From Streptomyces harbinensis (GTDB lineage: Bacteria; Actinomycetota; Actinomycetes; Streptomycetales; Streptomycetaceae): 64,000 nt of DNA. How positions within the stretch are numbered: position 1 is the stretch's first letter; each line of letters starts with the position of its first letter. The stretch lies in the NCBI RefSeq assembly GCF_900116145.1, contig NZ_FPAB01000001.1:62001-126000 (forward strand), read 5' to 3'. Of this stretch, positions 32,825 to 41,584 are shown piece after piece. The notes under the pieces are model-generated. The model was not told the origin of the DNA, ran no database searches, and saw only the letters and a program-made list of their open reading frames with translations. A program made the translations under genes and the position numbers.

Positions 32825-33724
32825 CTAGTCGAAGACGACGGTGCGGGTGCCGTTGAGGAGGACGCGGTGCTCGCTGTGCCACTGCACGGCGCGAGCCAGG
32901 GCCTGGCACTCCACGTCGCGGCCGATGGCCACCAGCTGCTGCGGGGTGACACCGTGGCCGACCCGGGCGACCTCCTGCTCGATGATGGGGCCCTCGTCGA
33001 GTTCGGCGGTGACGTAGTGGGCGGTGGCGCCGATGAGCTTCACGCCCCGGGCGTGCGCCTGGTGGTAGGGCTTGGCGCCCTTGAAGCTCGGCAGGAAGGA
33101 GTGGTGGATGTTGATGATCCGCCCCTCCAGCTTCTTGCACAGGTCGTCGGAGATGACCTGCATGTAGCGGGCGAGCACCACCAGTTCGACGCCCTCCTCC
33201 TCGACGATCCGCAGCACCCGCGCCTCCGCCTCGGCCTTGGTGTCGGCGGTGACGGGGATGTGGTGGAAGGGGACGCCGTAGGAGGCGGCCAGCTCGGCGA
33301 AGTCGGTGTGGTTGGAGACCACGGCGGCGATCTCGACCGGGAGGGCGCCGATGCGGGTGCGGAAGAGCAGGTCGTTCAGGCAGTGGCCGAACTTGCTGAC
33401 CATCAGGACGATACGCGTCTTCTGGTCGGCGCGGTGCAGTTGCCAGTCCATCTGGAACGAGTCGCCGATGGCGGCGAAGGAGGCGCGCAGCTTCTCCGTG
33501 GCGTCGGTGCCGGAACCGGTACCGGCGCCGGCGCCCTCGGCGGTGAAGTGCACCCGCATGAAGAAGAGGCCGGTGTCGCGGTCACCGAACTGCTGGCTGT
33601 CCTCGATGTTGCAGCCGGTCATGAAGAGATAGCTCGACACGGCGTGCACGATGCCCGGTTTGTCCGGGCAGGAGAGGGTCAGCACATACTGATCGGGAGC
33701 GGCGGCGGAAGCGGCGGCGTTCAT
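32825..33724 (-). CDS. purU: formyltetrahydrofolate deformylase
   Basis: Enzyme of 299 residues that hydrolyses 10-formyl-THF to THF and formate, balancing one-carbon pools. The N-terminal ACT domain is YVLTLSCPDKPGIVHAVSSYL. The C-terminal formyltransferase domain contains AVVSNHTDFAELAASYGVPFHHIP and the catalytic segment GRIINIHHSFLPSFKGAKPYHQAHARG, then GATAHYVTAELDEGPIIEQ with the catalytic His and Asp. A Gly/Thr/Ala-rich insert (GAGAGTGSGTD) sits between the domains. The ATG at 33724 fits the family start. It is preceded on the same strand by the SCO4402-type gene. Confidence 0.95.
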   Translation of the reverse strand: MNAAASAAAPDQYVLTLSCPDKPGIVHAVSSYLFMTGCNIEDSQQFGDRDTGLFFMRVHFTAEGAGAGTGSGTDATEKLRASFAAIGDSFQMDWQLHRADQKTRIVLMVSKFGHCLNDLLFRTRIGALPVEIAAVVSNHTDFAELAASYGVPFHHIPVTADTKAEAEARVLRIVEEEGVELVVLARYMQVISDDLCKKLEGRIINIHHSFLPSFKGAKPYHQAHARGVKLIGATAHYVTAELDEGPIIEQEVARVGHGVTPQQLVAIGRDVECQALARAVQWHSEHRVLLNGTRTVVFD

Positions 33725-33768
33725 ACTGCCCAAGCGTGGCACATCCCGGGCCCCGCCCAGGACGCCGT

Positions 33769-34215
33769 TCAGACCGTGGTCACCGTCGCGGCCAGTTCGT
33801 CCAGGCTGGTCGGCGGCGCGTCCGGATTGTCGCCGTCGGCGAGGGCCAGCCGGACGTGCGCCTCCCGGGCCGCCCGTACCGCCTCGGGCCAGCCGTGGTG
33901 CTGGAGGTACGCGGCCACCGGGGCGTCCGCGCCCACCTGGTGCATGATGCGCAGCACCCGCAGCACCGCCACGTCGACCAGCGCCGCCTCCTGCGTGTCC
34001 CGGAAGACGGTGCCGATGTACTTCTCGGCCGACCAGTTGTCCAGCCAGGTGTCCTCGACCAGCCGGTAGACGGCGTCGGTCACGTCCCCGTAGCCGGGCA
34101 GGCCGGGCAGCCAGCACTCCTGGTGGAACACCGGGTCCGAGAGCATGTGCAGCGCCGAGCGCACATTGGCGCGCCAACGCCACCAGGGCATGTCGTTGAG
34201 CGGCATGCCGCCCAT
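33769..34215 (-). CDS. SCO4402 family protein of unknown function
   Basis: Conserved actinomycete protein of 148 residues upstream of purU. Hallmarks are PWWRWRANVRSALHMLSDP, GYGDVTDAVYRLVEDTWLDNWSAE and VGADAPVAAYLQHHGWPEAV. It is helical and acidic, without signal or membrane segment. The ATG at 34215 (MGGMPLND) is chosen over 34206 because homologs I recall start with MGG; no ribosome binding site decides it. Its conserved place next to purU hints at a link to folate metabolism but gives no activity. Confidence 0.82.
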   Translation of the reverse strand: MGGMPLNDMPWWRWRANVRSALHMLSDPVFHQECWLPGLPGYGDVTDAVYRLVEDTWLDNWSAEKYIGTVFRDTQEAALVDVAVLRVLRIMHQVGADAPVAAYLQHHGWPEAVRAAREAHVRLALADGDNPDAPPTSLDELAATVTTV

Positions 34216-34349
34216 GGTGAAGGAACGACGGGGGCGACGGGAAGGGCTTTCGGCAGCAGACACAGAAGAGATCGTATGTTTTTCCGCCCCCCGGATGCAG
34301 CCGGGCCGGACGTGCCCGACGCCACCCCCTCCGCTTCGCCCGCCATGAT

Positions 34350-34365
34350 TTGAACCATGGTACAA
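34350..34365. promoter_or_regulatory. 16-bp palindromic operator candidate upstream of the MFS/TetR pair
   Basis: The sequence fits TTGWACCATGGTWCAA, symmetric at 14 of 16 positions. A second, wider pair of arms (TTGAAC at 34350 and GTTCAA at 34377; AGTAGT at 34365 and ACTACT at 34382) surrounds it. It lies 43 bp before the MFS start codon and is the likely site of the TetR protein encoded after the transporter. Confidence 0.5.
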
Positions 34366-34407
34366 GTAGTACGTGCGTTCAACTACTGATGGCGAGGTGT
34401 GACGAGC

Positions 34408-35955
34408 ATGGGACAGCCAGCGCGTGCCGGGCGGCGCGAGTGGATCGGTCTCGCGCTGCTGGCGCTGCCGACCGTGCTGCTGGGGCTCGATGTGACGGCG
34501 CTCTACCTCGTCGTGCCGAGCCTGGCCGCCGACCTGGACCCGACCGCGACCGAGATGCTGTGGATCATGGACGCCTACGGCTTCTTCATCGCGGGCTTCC
34601 TGATCACGATGGGCACGCTGGGCGACCGGATCGGACGGCGCCGGCTGCTGATGATCGGAATGGCGGCCTTCGGCGCGGCCTCGGTCTTCGCGGCCTTCGC
34701 CCCCAGCGCCCTGTGGCTGATCGTGGCGCGGGCCCTGCTCGGGGTGGCCGGCGCGACACTCATGCCCTCGACGCTGTCCCTGATCAGCAACATGTTCCCC
34801 CACCCCCGGCAGCGGGCGCTGGCGATCGGCGTGTGGGCGACGATGTTCGCCCTGGGGATGGCCGCCGGCCCGGTCGTGGGCGGAGCACTGGTCGCCGGCT
34901 TCTGGTGGGGCGCGGTCTTCCTCGTCGCCGTACCGGTCGCGCTGCTGGTACTGGCCGCCGCGCCGGCGCTGCTGCCGGAGTACCGGACGCCCGCCGGCCG
35001 TCTCGACCTGCCGAGCGTCGGACTGTCCCTCGCGGCGCTGCTGCCGGCCGTCTACGCGATCAAGCACGCCGCCGCCCACGGCATCGACCTCCAGGCAGCC
35101 GCCGCCCTCCTCGTCGGTGGCGGCGCCGCGGTCGCGTTCGTCCGGCGCCAGCTGCGGCTGAGCGAACCGCTGCTGGACATCACGCTCTTCGGCAACCGGG
35201 CCTTCTCCGCGGCGCTGTCCGTCATGCTGATCGGCCTGGCCGGTTTCGGCGGGGCGATGTTCCTGGTCACCCAGTACCTGCAACTCGTCGAGGACCTCTC
35301 GCCGACGACGGCCGGGCTGTGGATGGGCCCGCCCGCACTGGCCATGCTCGCCGGAGCCGTCGGAGCCCCGCTCCTGGCCGCCCGCGTGGCACCCGGCGTC
35401 ATCATGTCGGCCACCCTGGCGCTCTCCCTGTCCGGCTACGTCCTGCTCGCCCTCGCCGGCACCGGCAGCAAGCTGAGCGTGGTCACCGGCTTCGCCTTCG
35501 TCTACCTCGGACTCGGGGTCATCGCCGCGCTCGGTACCGACATCGTCGTGGGGGCGGCACCGGCCGAGAAGTCCGGATCAGCCGCCGCGCTCTCCGAGAC
35601 CGTGCAGGAACTCGGCATCGCGGCAGGCGTCGCCCTCCTCGGAAGCCTCACCACCGCGATCTACCGGAGCCGGGCCGAGCCCCCGCCCGGGCTGTCCGCC
35701 TCCGCGGCCGACACCTACGGCGATAGTCTCTCCGGAGCCTCCTCCCTGGCGCACCGGCTGCCGGCCGGGGCGCTCGACGACGCACGCGCCGCGTTCACCA
35801 GCGGACTCAACACCGCCGCCGTGGTGGCCGGCATCGCCGTCCTGGCCGCCACCTCGGTCTGCTTCGCGACGCTGCGCCATCTGCGGCCCCTGGACGACGC
35901 CGGCCGTGAGGCGGAGCCGGTAGCCTCGACGGCCAGGAGCGGCGACGACGGGTGA
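34408..35955 (+). CDS. MFS multidrug efflux transporter (DHA2/QacA type)
   Basis: Proton-driven exporter of 515 residues with 14 predicted helices. Motif A between helices 2 and 3 is GTLGDRIGRRRLLMIG. Motif C is ALGMAAGPVVGGALV, and helix 1 has the Asp of DHA2 pumps in LLGLDVTALYLVVP. The ATG at 34408 has GAGGTG eight bases upstream; an in-frame GTG lies at 34399. A TetR gene follows seven bases later in the same operon, and a palindrome lies upstream, so expression is probably induced by a transported compound. Confidence 0.92.
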   Translation: MGQPARAGRREWIGLALLALPTVLLGLDVTALYLVVPSLAADLDPTATEMLWIMDAYGFFIAGFLITMGTLGDRIGRRRLLMIGMAAFGAASVFAAFAPSALWLIVARALLGVAGATLMPSTLSLISNMFPHPRQRALAIGVWATMFALGMAAGPVVGGALVAGFWWGAVFLVAVPVALLVLAAAPALLPEYRTPAGRLDLPSVGLSLAALLPAVYAIKHAAAHGIDLQAAAALLVGGGAAVAFVRRQLRLSEPLLDITLFGNRAFSAALSVMLIGLAGFGGAMFLVTQYLQLVEDLSPTTAGLWMGPPALAMLAGAVGAPLLAARVAPGVIMSATLALSLSGYVLLALAGTGSKLSVVTGFAFVYLGLGVIAALGTDIVVGAAPAEKSGSAAALSETVQELGIAAGVALLGSLTTAIYRSRAEPPPGLSASAADTYGDSLSGASSLAHRLPAGALDDARAAFTSGLNTAAVVAGIAVLAATSVCFATLRHLRPLDDAGREAEPVASTARSGDDG

Positions 35956-35962
35956 GCGGGAG

Positions 35963-36532
35963 ATGGCGGCGGAACACGACACGGTCGACGGGCGCACCCT
36001 GCGCGGGCAGCGCCGCCGGGCGCAGATCATCGAGGCGACGCTCGCGGTCGTCCGCCGCGACGGCGCCGCCGGGGTCACCCACCGCACCGTCGCCAAAGAG
36101 GCGGGGATCACCACCAGTCTGACCCTGTACTACTTCGCCACCCTGGACGACCTGCTGGTCGCCGCCCTGACCAGCGTCACGGACGAGTACACCCACCGCA
36201 TCCGCCGGCTCATCGAGTCCGAGGACGAGCCACTCGACGGTCTCGCCCGGCTCATCGCCGAGTCCGCCGGCCCGGGCCGGGAGCGGGCGCTCGCCGAGCG
36301 GGAGCTGTCGACCCTGGCGGCCCGCCGGCCCGCCCTGCGCCCCGCCGCGCGGCGCTGGCGCGAGAGCGTCGCGGAACTCGCCAGGACACAGACCGACGAC
36401 CCCGACGCGGTCGAAGCCGTCGTCGCCCTGTCCGACGGCCTGTGCGCGGCCATCCTCCTCAACGACGAGGGGGCCGACCCCGGCCACATCCGCGCCGTCC
36501 TCGGGCGAGCGCTGCGGGGGACCCGGCCGTAG
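35963..36532 (+). CDS. TetR-family regulator of the adjacent MFS pump
   Basis: Regulator of 189 residues with the helix-turn-helix VTHRTVAKEAGITTSLTLYYFATLDDLLVAAL. The C-terminal region (RERALAERELSTLAARRPALRP) matches TetR regulators of MFS and Gln-type pumps. The ATG at 35963 follows GCGGGAG. It lies seven bases after the transporter gene and must be cotranscribed, which gives autoregulation if it binds the upstream palindrome. Confidence 0.9.
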   Translation: MAAEHDTVDGRTLRGQRRRAQIIEATLAVVRRDGAAGVTHRTVAKEAGITTSLTLYYFATLDDLLVAALTSVTDEYTHRIRRLIESEDEPLDGLARLIAESAGPGRERALAERELSTLAARRPALRPAARRWRESVAELARTQTDDPDAVEAVVALSDGLCAAILLNDEGADPGHIRAVLGRALRGTRP

Positions 36533-36566
36533 CCCGCCGCTGTCACCGGCTCCCCCGGGGCATCTC

Positions 36567-38099
36567 CTAGAGCTGCGTCGCGTCCCGGGTGGGCAGCCCG
36601 TACTGGCCCGCCACCGGGTTCCACAGCCCGGACGCCCGCTCCTTCGCGGAGGTGGCCTTGCCGCTGGCCTGCTCGGCCTGCGAGGCGTTGTCGGTGTGAC
36701 GCGGCTCGCCGCCCCGGCACATCCGGCGGTTGCCCTTCAGCTCCTCGGCCCAGGCCGCGTACGCGTAGTCGGCGTCGGCGGACGCCTGCCACGCCTCGCG
36801 CAGCGCGTCGGACAGCGGCTGGTGGTCGGGGAGCCGGTCGATGGTCAGCTCGTCCAGCCGGGTGATGAGGCCGTTTCGCTGTTCACCGGCGGCCCGCAGG
36901 TCCTCGGCGGCCTCGCCGAGCTTGTCGCAGGACTTGATGTGGTCGACGGCGGCGATGACGGACTCGCGGCTCTCGCTGCTGTCGGCGAGCAGGCCGGACA
37001 GCTGCTCGGCCTGCGCGCGAGCGAGCGTCTCGGGGTCCTCCTGGTCGGCGGGGGCCTCGCCGCCGGCGCCGCCCTCGGCCTCCGGGCGGCCGTCCACCGT
37101 CCCGCCGCTCTCCTCCTGCTGCTGTTCCAGGAAGCCGGGCCCCTCGCTGTCGTCCGAGCCGCCGCCGGAGCTGAGCAGCGCGCCGGCCGCGAGGCCGACG
37201 ACCGCGCAGCCGATCACCACGGCCGCGATGAGCACGGCGGGCGAGTTGCGCGCCGAGGGGCTGGAGGACGCGGCCCGCCGGGCGGCGGCGCGGCCGCCCG
37301 GCTGCGGTCCGGCCCCCGCGTGGGAGCCGGAGCGGCCCGCGCGCGGCGGGGGCGGCCCGGGCAGGTCGGTGATCGGCGGCAGCATCTGGGTGGCCCCGAG
37401 GTCCGCGGCGGGTGCCGGGTCGGCGGCGGGCGGTCGGCCGTGCCGCCCTCCGCGGCCGGCGGGCGGGGCGACGGTGCGCAGCCGGGTGGTGGACTCCACG
37501 TCCTTGATCGGCGGTATGAGCTGGGTGGCGCCCTCGGAGTCCACCGCGCCCTGCGGCAGCCGGCGCAGCTGGGCCGTCGAGTGGTCCACGCCCACCGGCG
37601 GGATCAGCTGGGTGGCGGCGGCGTGGTCGTCGTCGGCGGGGATGGGCTGGATCAGCTGGGTGGCCGCCTCGTGGTGCGGTGCGGGCGGGGCGCCCGCCCC
37701 GATCTGCGGCACGATCTGGGTCGCGGGGTGGTCGTCCGTGATCGGCGGGATCAGCTGGGTGGCGGCCTCGTCGGGACGGGCCGGCGGGGTGCTCGGCATG
37801 GGGGGCGTGGCCTGCTGCGGCAGCGCGTGCCGGCCGCCCTGCTGCGGCGGCGCGGTGGCCTGCGGCGGCTCGTGCTGCGGGTACGGCTGGTGCTGCTGGT
37901 GCTGCTGGTGGCCGGTCTCCTGGCCGGTCTGCCGGCCGGTCACCGGGTTGCGCTGCTCGGGCCCCCACGGCTGTCCCCAGGGCTGCCCCACGGTCGGTGC
38001 CGTCACGGTCTCCGCACCCGCGTCGTCCCACGGCTGACGGTGCGAGGGCAGCACCACGCCCTCACGGGCTTCATCGTCCCGACCGTTGCGGCTGGTCAC
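36567..38099 (-). CDS. single-pass membrane protein with ATQLIPP repeats
   Basis: Hypothetical protein of 510 residues. The cytoplasmic N-terminal 300 residues are Gln/Pro/His-rich and contain six copies of an A-T-Q-[L/I/M]-x-[P/Q]-P-x motif, for example EAATQLIPPI, PATQIVPQI and GATQMLPPI. The membrane segment is VLIAAVVIGCAVVGLAAGALL (about residues 290-310). The extracytoplasmic part is acidic, then helical, with AVDHIKSCDKLGEAAEDL and a second Cys (RRMCRGG) for a likely disulfide. The protein ends in ATQL again. The GTG at 38099 has AGGAG seven bases upstream. T-x-x-I is the pattern FHA domains prefer after phosphorylation, so it may be a kinase substrate; that is inference. Confidence 0.82.
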   Translation of the reverse strand: MTSRNGRDDEAREGVVLPSHRQPWDDAGAETVTAPTVGQPWGQPWGPEQRNPVTGRQTGQETGHQQHQQHQPYPQHEPPQATAPPQQGGRHALPQQATPPMPSTPPARPDEAATQLIPPITDDHPATQIVPQIGAGAPPAPHHEAATQLIQPIPADDDHAAATQLIPPVGVDHSTAQLRRLPQGAVDSEGATQLIPPIKDVESTTRLRTVAPPAGRGGRHGRPPAADPAPAADLGATQMLPPITDLPGPPPPRAGRSGSHAGAGPQPGGRAAARRAASSSPSARNSPAVLIAAVVIGCAVVGLAAGALLSSGGGSDDSEGPGFLEQQQEESGGTVDGRPEAEGGAGGEAPADQEDPETLARAQAEQLSGLLADSSESRESVIAAVDHIKSCDKLGEAAEDLRAAGEQRNGLITRLDELTIDRLPDHQPLSDALREAWQASADADYAYAAWAEELKGNRRMCRGGEPRHTDNASQAEQASGKATSAKERASGLWNPVAGQYGLPTRDATQL

Positions 38100-38258
38100 C
38101 TAGGAACTCCTGTTCGCTGAACGCCGATCGCCGGTCACGCTACCGGGTCCCGGGCGCCGCTCACCACGCGTCCGCCCCCGGCACCGCTCGGTTTGAGAAA
38201 CCCGGGGGGTGATGAACCCCACGGAACCGCGCGGCGGGGGGCGGACGGGCCGGGCGGG

Positions 38259-38396
38259 TCAGCGGCGGTACAGCTCCAGCTCACTCAGCTGACCGGCCCC
38301 CCGGCCCGAGTTGGCGGTGGATTCCAGCTGGACGTACCGGGCCCGGGCGCCGTCGGGGAACGGCTGCTCGGCGCGGTCGCCGGCGGCCGGGTCGAA
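38259..38396 (-). pseudogene. remnant of an F5/8 type C (discoidin) domain
   Basis: The last 45 codons before a TGA read like the end of a carbohydrate-binding discoidin domain: FPDGARARYVQLESTANSGR then AGQLSELELY. Upstream the similarity stops, and the frame runs into the 3' end of the regulator gene in another frame, so there is no room for the rest. I infer the scar of a larger secreted glycan-binding protein removed by deletion. Confidence 0.6.
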
Positions 38397-38431
38397 GGCG
38401 CACGGGGCCAGAGCCACGGCTCCGGCCCCGG

Positions 38432-39868
38432 TCAGCCGGCCAGATCCCAGCGCAGCGTGAAGTCCCGCACCTTCGGGTCGTGCTGATGCGCGTCCAGCCG
38501 GGTGCGGAAGTCCTCGAAGTACCCGGCGCCCCGGCCCGAACGCAGCGTCGAGAGCGTCGTCACCGCCTGGTCCGCCGTCGCACAGGCCGCCTCCAGCTCC
38601 CCCTCCTGCAAGTGGCCCGTCGCCAGCAGCACCAGACCGATCGCCCGCCGCCGCGCCCGGCTCTCCGGATGCGCGGCCAGCGCCTGCGTGGCCCGCTCCC
38701 GCAGCCGGTCGCCCTGCCCCAGATCCCGGTGGCAGTGCGCCAGTTCGTCCGCCAGATAGGCGGTGTCGAAGTGCCGGATCCACTGCGGGTCATCGGCCGG
38801 GTCCCCGGCCCGCTCCAGCGCGCTCTCCGCCTGCACGGCCGCCCGCCGGCTGGCGGCGGCGTCGCCGAGCTGCGCGTGCCCGCGCGCCTCGGCCGCCAGG
38901 AACATCGACTCCGCCCGCGCCCCGCACCGGCCCCTGGTGCCCTCCTGAGCCGCCCGCGCCAGCTGGATCACCTCGCGCGGATTGCCCAGTTCGGCCGCGA
39001 GATGGCTCATCCCGGCCGCCAGCACATAGCCGCCGAAGCCCCGGTCCCCGGCCGCCTGCGAGAGCCGCAGCGCCTGGATGTAGTACCGCTGGGCCAGCCC
39101 CGGCAGCCCGCTGTCCACCGCCATGTAGCCGGCCAGCTCCGTCAGCCGGGCCGCCGCGCCGAAGAGTTCACGGCCCACCGACTCCCGGTAGGAGCCGGCC
39201 AGCAGACCGGCCACCACACTGTTCAGGTAGTGCACCACCACCGGCCGCACATGCCCCGCGCCCCAGCGCCGGTCGAGATCCACCAGCGCGGTCGTGGTCG
39301 CGGCCACCGCCGCCACGTCCGAGGTACCCACCCGCGGGCCGCTCGCCCGCGCCACCTCCGGGTCCGCCGGGGTGATCAGCCAGTCCCGGCTCGGCTCCAC
39401 CAGCGCGGCCGGCGCCACATGCGCCCCGCCCGCCCCGTACGCCCCGCCGGCCCCGCCCGCGCCGGCGCTCTCGCGCCGTGCCACGTCCGAGCGCCACAGC
39501 TCGGCGGCCTGCTCCACACCCTCCGCGAGCCCGGTCGCGAAGTGCAGCCCGACCGCCGAGGCGAGCTGCCGGGCCGTACCCATGCCGATCTCGTCGACGG
39601 TCACCGTCCGGCCCAGCTTGCGGCCCAGCGCCTCGGCGATGATGTCCGGGGCCCGGCCGCGCGGCTGCTGGCCTCTGATCCAGCGCGCCACCGACGTCTT
39701 GTCGTAACGGAAATCGAGGCCGCGCTCGGCGGCACACACATTGACCCGCCGGGCCAACCCCGCGTTGGAGCACCCCGCTTCGCGGATCAGCGACAGCAGA
39801 CGCTCGTTCGGCTGCCGGGAATGGGGCAACCCGGGGGTCAGTCCGGGGGACACTGTTCTGGCAGTCAT
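38432..39868 (-). CDS. TPR-containing transcriptional regulator-like protein
   Basis: Cytosolic protein of 478 residues. The N-terminal 90 residues form a helix-turn-helix-like domain with PNERLLSLIREAGCSNAGLARRVN and YDKTSVARWIRGQQPRGRAPDIIAEAL. The C-terminal half is built of TPR-like helices (AQRYYIQALRLSQAAGD and LADELAHCHRDLGQGDRLRERA). The layout resembles the NsdA-type regulators of development and antibiotic production, but the sequence is not close enough to name it. A Gly/Ala run (AGAGGAGGAYGAGGAH) sits between the domains. The ATG at 39868 has GGGAG seven bases upstream. Confidence 0.75.
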   Translation of the reverse strand: MTARTVSPGLTPGLPHSRQPNERLLSLIREAGCSNAGLARRVNVCAAERGLDFRYDKTSVARWIRGQQPRGRAPDIIAEALGRKLGRTVTVDEIGMGTARQLASAVGLHFATGLAEGVEQAAELWRSDVARRESAGAGGAGGAYGAGGAHVAPAALVEPSRDWLITPADPEVARASGPRVGTSDVAAVAATTTALVDLDRRWGAGHVRPVVVHYLNSVVAGLLAGSYRESVGRELFGAAARLTELAGYMAVDSGLPGLAQRYYIQALRLSQAAGDRGFGGYVLAAGMSHLAAELGNPREVIQLARAAQEGTRGRCGARAESMFLAAEARGHAQLGDAAASRRAAVQAESALERAGDPADDPQWIRHFDTAYLADELAHCHRDLGQGDRLRERATQALAAHPESRARRRAIGLVLLATGHLQEGELEAACATADQAVTTLSTLRSGRGAGYFEDFRTRLDAHQHDPKVRDFTLRWDLAG

Positions 39869-40049
39869 GACGTGGCTCCCTCGCTGGCCTGCACCCTGCA
39901 CCAGGGAAGATCAATGCCCGGCCCCCGCCGGGTCCATCCCGTACGCCCCCACAGATGCTCCGATGCGCCCCACATGCGGACGGCATCCACCACGCAGGGT
40001 CGCCGACCGGACACGGCAGGCCCGTTACCCCCTGTGGAGAAGGTAAGTT

Positions 40050-40724
40050 GTGATCAACGTGGAAGAGAAGATCAGCGTTACTTCAGCCCCCGGCGTTCCG
40101 CAGCAGCGCAGCGGCTCGATGCTGGATCACGCGGTCCAGTACGCGGACGAGCGGCACTGGGACGTCCTGCCGGGCACCTGGCTCGAATACACCGACGGTG
40201 TCACGCGCTGCTCGTGCGACCTGGACGCCTGTGATGCGCCGGGGGCGCATGCGACGCGCCCCAACTGGGTGGGGCACGCCACCGGTAGCGCCACCTCCGC
40301 CCGCCGCATGTGGGCCAAGGAGCCCCGGGCGTCGGTGCTGCTGCCCACCGGCCGCACCTTCGACGTCCTGGAGGTGTCCGAGGCAGCCGGCTGTCTGGCG
40401 CTCGCCCGCATGGAACGGATGGGCACCGGGCTCGGCCCGGTGGCCGCCACCCCGCTGGGCCGCATGTACTTCTTCGTGCTGCCGGGCGGCGCCGCGAAGG
40501 TACCCGACCTGGTACGGCAGCAGGGCTGGTCGCCCGAGCTGATCGACCTGGTGGTGCGCGGCGAGGGCACGTACGTACCGGCGCCGCCGACCCGGATCGG
40601 CACCCGCGGCTCGGTGCACTGGGTCCGCCGGCCGACCGAGGCCAACCGCTGGCTGCCGGACGTGGACGAGCTGACCCCGCACCTCGCCTACGCCTGCGGG
40701 CAGGAGCGCCGCAACCGGCTCTGA
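40050..40724 (+). CDS. protein with bifunctional primase/polymerase N-terminal-like domain
   Basis: Protein of 224 residues resembling the N-terminal prim-pol domain found alone in many Streptomyces proteins. It has LDHAVQYADERHWDVLPGTWLEY, a CSCDLDACDAPGAH cluster with three Cys, and WVGHATGSATSARRMWAK. The catalytic acidic motif of true prim-pols is not obvious (LEVSEAAG stands where D-x-D would be), so polymerase activity is doubtful. The GTG at 40050 has GGAGAAGG six bases upstream. Confidence 0.75.
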   Translation: MINVEEKISVTSAPGVPQQRSGSMLDHAVQYADERHWDVLPGTWLEYTDGVTRCSCDLDACDAPGAHATRPNWVGHATGSATSARRMWAKEPRASVLLPTGRTFDVLEVSEAAGCLALARMERMGTGLGPVAATPLGRMYFFVLPGGAAKVPDLVRQQGWSPELIDLVVRGEGTYVPAPPTRIGTRGSVHWVRRPTEANRWLPDVDELTPHLAYACGQERRNRL

Positions 40725-40773
40725 CCTGCGGTTGCACCGGGGCACCACGGGGGCGGGCCGTTTACCCGCCCCT

Positions 40774-40779
40774 TAGGGT
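40774..40779 (+). promoter_or_regulatory. -10 element TAGGGT before the ABC transporter operon
   Basis: TAGGGT ends eight bases before the ATG at 40787, the spacing typical of leaderless Streptomyces transcripts. No convincing -35 is visible, and no ribosome binding site precedes the gene, which agrees with leaderless translation. Confidence 0.4.
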
Positions 40780-40786
40780 GGGGTTC

Positions 40787-41584
40787 ATGACAGAAACGGG
40801 GAATCAGGACCGGCCCGCGGTCCGGGTCACAGGGCTGTGGAAGACCTTCGGGGAACAGGTCGCGGTCTCGGGGATCGATCTCGACCTGCCCGCGGGGCGG
40901 TTCATCGGGCTGGTGGGCCCGAACGGAGCGGGGAAGACCACCACGCTCTCCATGATCACCGGGCTGCTGCGGCCCGACGCGGGCACCGTGGAGATCGCCG
41001 GTCGCGAGGTGTGGCAGGACCCGGTGGACGTCAAGTCCAGGATCGGCGTCCTGCCCGAAGGGCTGCGGCTCTTCGAACGGCTCACCGGCCGCGAACTGCT
41101 CAGCTACCTCGGCCGGCTGCGCGGCATACCCGCCGCCGAGGTCGAGCGGCGGGCCGACCAGCTGTTGGACGTCCTCGATCTGCTCGGCGCGCAGAACAAG
41201 CTGATCGTCGACTACTCCACCGGTATGCGGAAGAAGATCGGCCTCGCGGCGGCCCTGCTGCACAACCCCGAAGTGCTCTTCCTGGACGAGCCGTTCGAGG
41301 GCGTCGACCCGGTCTCCGCCCAGAACATCCGCGGCGTGCTGGAGCGCTACACCGCCTCCGGCGCCACCGTGATCTTCTCCAGCCATGTGATGGAGCTGGT
41401 GGAGTCGCTGTGCGACTGGGTGGCCGTCATGGCGACCGGCCGGATCCGCGCGCACGGCCCGCTGGCCGAGGTACGGGGCGAGGCCGACTCGCTCCAGCAC
41501 GCCTTCCTGGAGCTGGTGGGCGCCGGGGCCGGGGCGGGCCCGGACGACCGGCTGGACTGGCTGGGCGGGGACCGCGACCGATGA
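40787..41584 (+). CDS. ABC transporter ATP-binding protein
   Basis: ATPase subunit of 265 residues. Walker A is GLVGPNGAGKTTTLSM, the signature is DYSTGMRKKIGLA (a Y-S-T-G-M variant of LSGGQ) and Walker B is EVLFLDEPFEGVDPVS, with the switch His in FSSHVMELVE. The variant signature is typical of export-type ABC-2 systems. Its stop overlaps the start of the permease gene by four bases, so they form one exporter. The substrate is unknown. Confidence 0.93.
   Translation: MTETGNQDRPAVRVTGLWKTFGEQVAVSGIDLDLPAGRFIGLVGPNGAGKTTTLSMITGLLRPDAGTVEIAGREVWQDPVDVKSRIGVLPEGLRLFERLTGRELLSYLGRLRGIPAAEVERRADQLLDVLDLLGAQNKLIVDYSTGMRKKIGLAAALLHNPEVLFLDEPFEGVDPVSAQNIRGVLERYTASGATVIFSSHVMELVESLCDWVAVMATGRIRAHGPLAEVRGEADSLQHAFLELVGAGAGAGPDDRLDWLGGDRDR

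Noticed and set aside
32825..34183. Reading purU as a 452-residue protein starting at 34183
   Set aside because: The extra N-terminus is a shadow of the SCO4402-type gene; the ACT domain begins at the ATG at 33724.
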